NCBI GenBank assembly: GCA_013816645.1
Contig: JACDEC010000174.1
Coordinates: 1 to 6,472, forward strand
From: Planctomycetota bacterium
GTDB taxonomy: Bacteria; Planctomycetota; UBA11346
Direction: 5' to 3'
DNA: 6,472 nt
A program made the position numbers and the translations under genes. The notes below the pieces were generated by a model. It was not told the DNA's origin, searched no databases, and saw only the letters and a list, made by a program, of their open reading frames with translations. Shown one piece after another: positions 5,969-6,472 of this stretch. Numbering within the stretch: the stretch's first letter is position 1; the number at the start of each line of letters is the position of its first letter.

Positions 5969-6472
5969 GCCGGGCTCCCCGCGCCCAATGCCGGCGCCGG
6001 ACCGGACGAGTGGACCAGCGCCTCGGGAGCTTCGTTGCGCAGGTCGAACACCACCATGACCAGGGTGGCGAGCAGGAAGAAGGCCATGACCAGGTGCGCC
6101 AGGGACACCAGCACGGGATGGGTGAGCAGCACGTTGGCGAGCCCGAGGACGACCTGCACGCCGACGAAGGTGCCCGCGACCTTCAGAGACAGGCGCAGGC
6201 GCGGCGACAGCGGCGCGCGCAGCGCGGCGAGCGCGGTAACGACCAGCGCCGCGACCACCGTCCAGGCGAACCAGCGATGGACCCATTGCAGCAGCAGGGC
6301 GTTGTCGAGCAGGTTCCAGGCGATGCCGCGCTGCGCTTCCCACAGGTGATGCGGCACCAGCCGGCCCTGCATCAACGGCCACGAACTGGTGAAGCTGCCA
6401 GACCCGGATCCGTCGTAACCCTGACCGCGGCTGCCGGCGACCAGGGCGCCGAGCACCAGCTGGACCCAAGTC
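5965..6472 (-). CDS. ctaA: Heme A synthase (CtaA/Cox15), C-terminal part
   Basis: The C-terminal ~169 residues; the gene enters from the right edge in the frame whose first full codon is 6471-6469, so its start is outside the window. An in-frame GTG at 6456 is not the start, because conserved sequence (TWVQLVLGALVAG) continues upstream of it. The part seen is the second four-helix half: the end of span 5 with LGALVAG, the loop motif SSWPLMQG, span 6 with WVHRW (His codon 6277-6279), span 7 with VQVVLGLANVLL, and span 8 with SLAHL (His codon 6094-6096). The two histidines match heme-ligating positions of the Cox15 second half. The enzyme oxidises the C8 methyl of heme o to a formyl group, giving heme a for the aa3 oxidase. 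The loop between AG and WPLM carries a GSGSGS-containing insertion. The gene ends in an ATGA overlap with ctaB. Confidence 0.93.
   Translation of the reverse strand, partial: TWVQLVLGALVAGSRGQGYDGSGSGSFTSSWPLMQGRLVPHHLWEAQRGIAWNLLDNALLLQWVHRWFAWTVVAALVVTALAALRAPLSPRLRLSLKVAGTFVGVQVVLGLANVLLTHPVLVSLAHLVMAFFLLATLVMVVFDLRNEAPEALVHSSGPAPALGAGSPA

Noticed and set aside
4418..6349. 643-codon plus-strand open frame opposite ctaG, ctaB and ctaA
   Set aside because: Antisense shadow running across three well-supported genes; His/Arg/Asp-rich low-complexity translation with no recognisable domain.
5969..6456. GTG at 6456 as the ctaA start
   Set aside because: Conserved CtaA sequence continues upstream of it to the window edge, and only half of the eight-span protein would be encoded.

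Overview
The window is GC-rich DNA (about two-thirds G+C by eye) from an aerobic Gram-negative bacterium. Evidence for Gram-negative is a predicted outer-membrane beta-barrel gene; evidence for aerobic respiration is a set of aa3-type cytochrome c oxidase genes. The lineage cannot be fixed from this sequence. The short, divergent DnaE C-terminus, divergent Cox11 and BBP2-like barrel leave a proteobacterial or a PVC/planctomycete-type origin both open.

Layout. On the plus strand, positions 2-346 hold the C-terminal OB-fold end of a DnaE-family DNA polymerase III alpha subunit, cut by the left edge. Positions 347-535 are non-coding and hold two structured elements: a tandem array of the heptamer AAGTGCG (358-402) and a 110-bp imperfect palindrome (426-535). 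Everything from 536 to the right edge is on the minus strand. In transcription order (right to left) it is ctaA (heme A synthase, 5' end outside the window), ctaB (heme O synthase), ctaG (Cox11 copper chaperone), an unrecognised 95-residue single-membrane-span protein, coxC (oxidase subunit III), a TetA-like MFS transporter, and a predicted outer-membrane beta-barrel protein.

How the genes work together. CtaB farnesylates heme b to heme o, CtaA oxidises heme o to heme a, CtaG delivers copper to the CuB site of subunit I, and CoxC is a structural subunit of the finished oxidase. The genes are packed like one operon: ATGA start/stop overlaps at ctaA-ctaB, ctaG-small gene and small gene-coxC, a 9-nt gap at ctaB-ctaG, and only 6 nt between coxC and the MFS gene. 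The barrel gene follows after 89 nt and may be the last gene of the transcript or have its own promoter. coxA, coxB and the start of ctaA would be expected beyond the right edge.

The most interesting points are the palindrome and heptamer array between the convergent genes, the unnamed small membrane protein inside the oxidase assembly cluster, and the MFS transporter apparently coupled to coxC. I did not find convincing evidence of a wholly new system; most of the window is a recognisable respiratory cluster.
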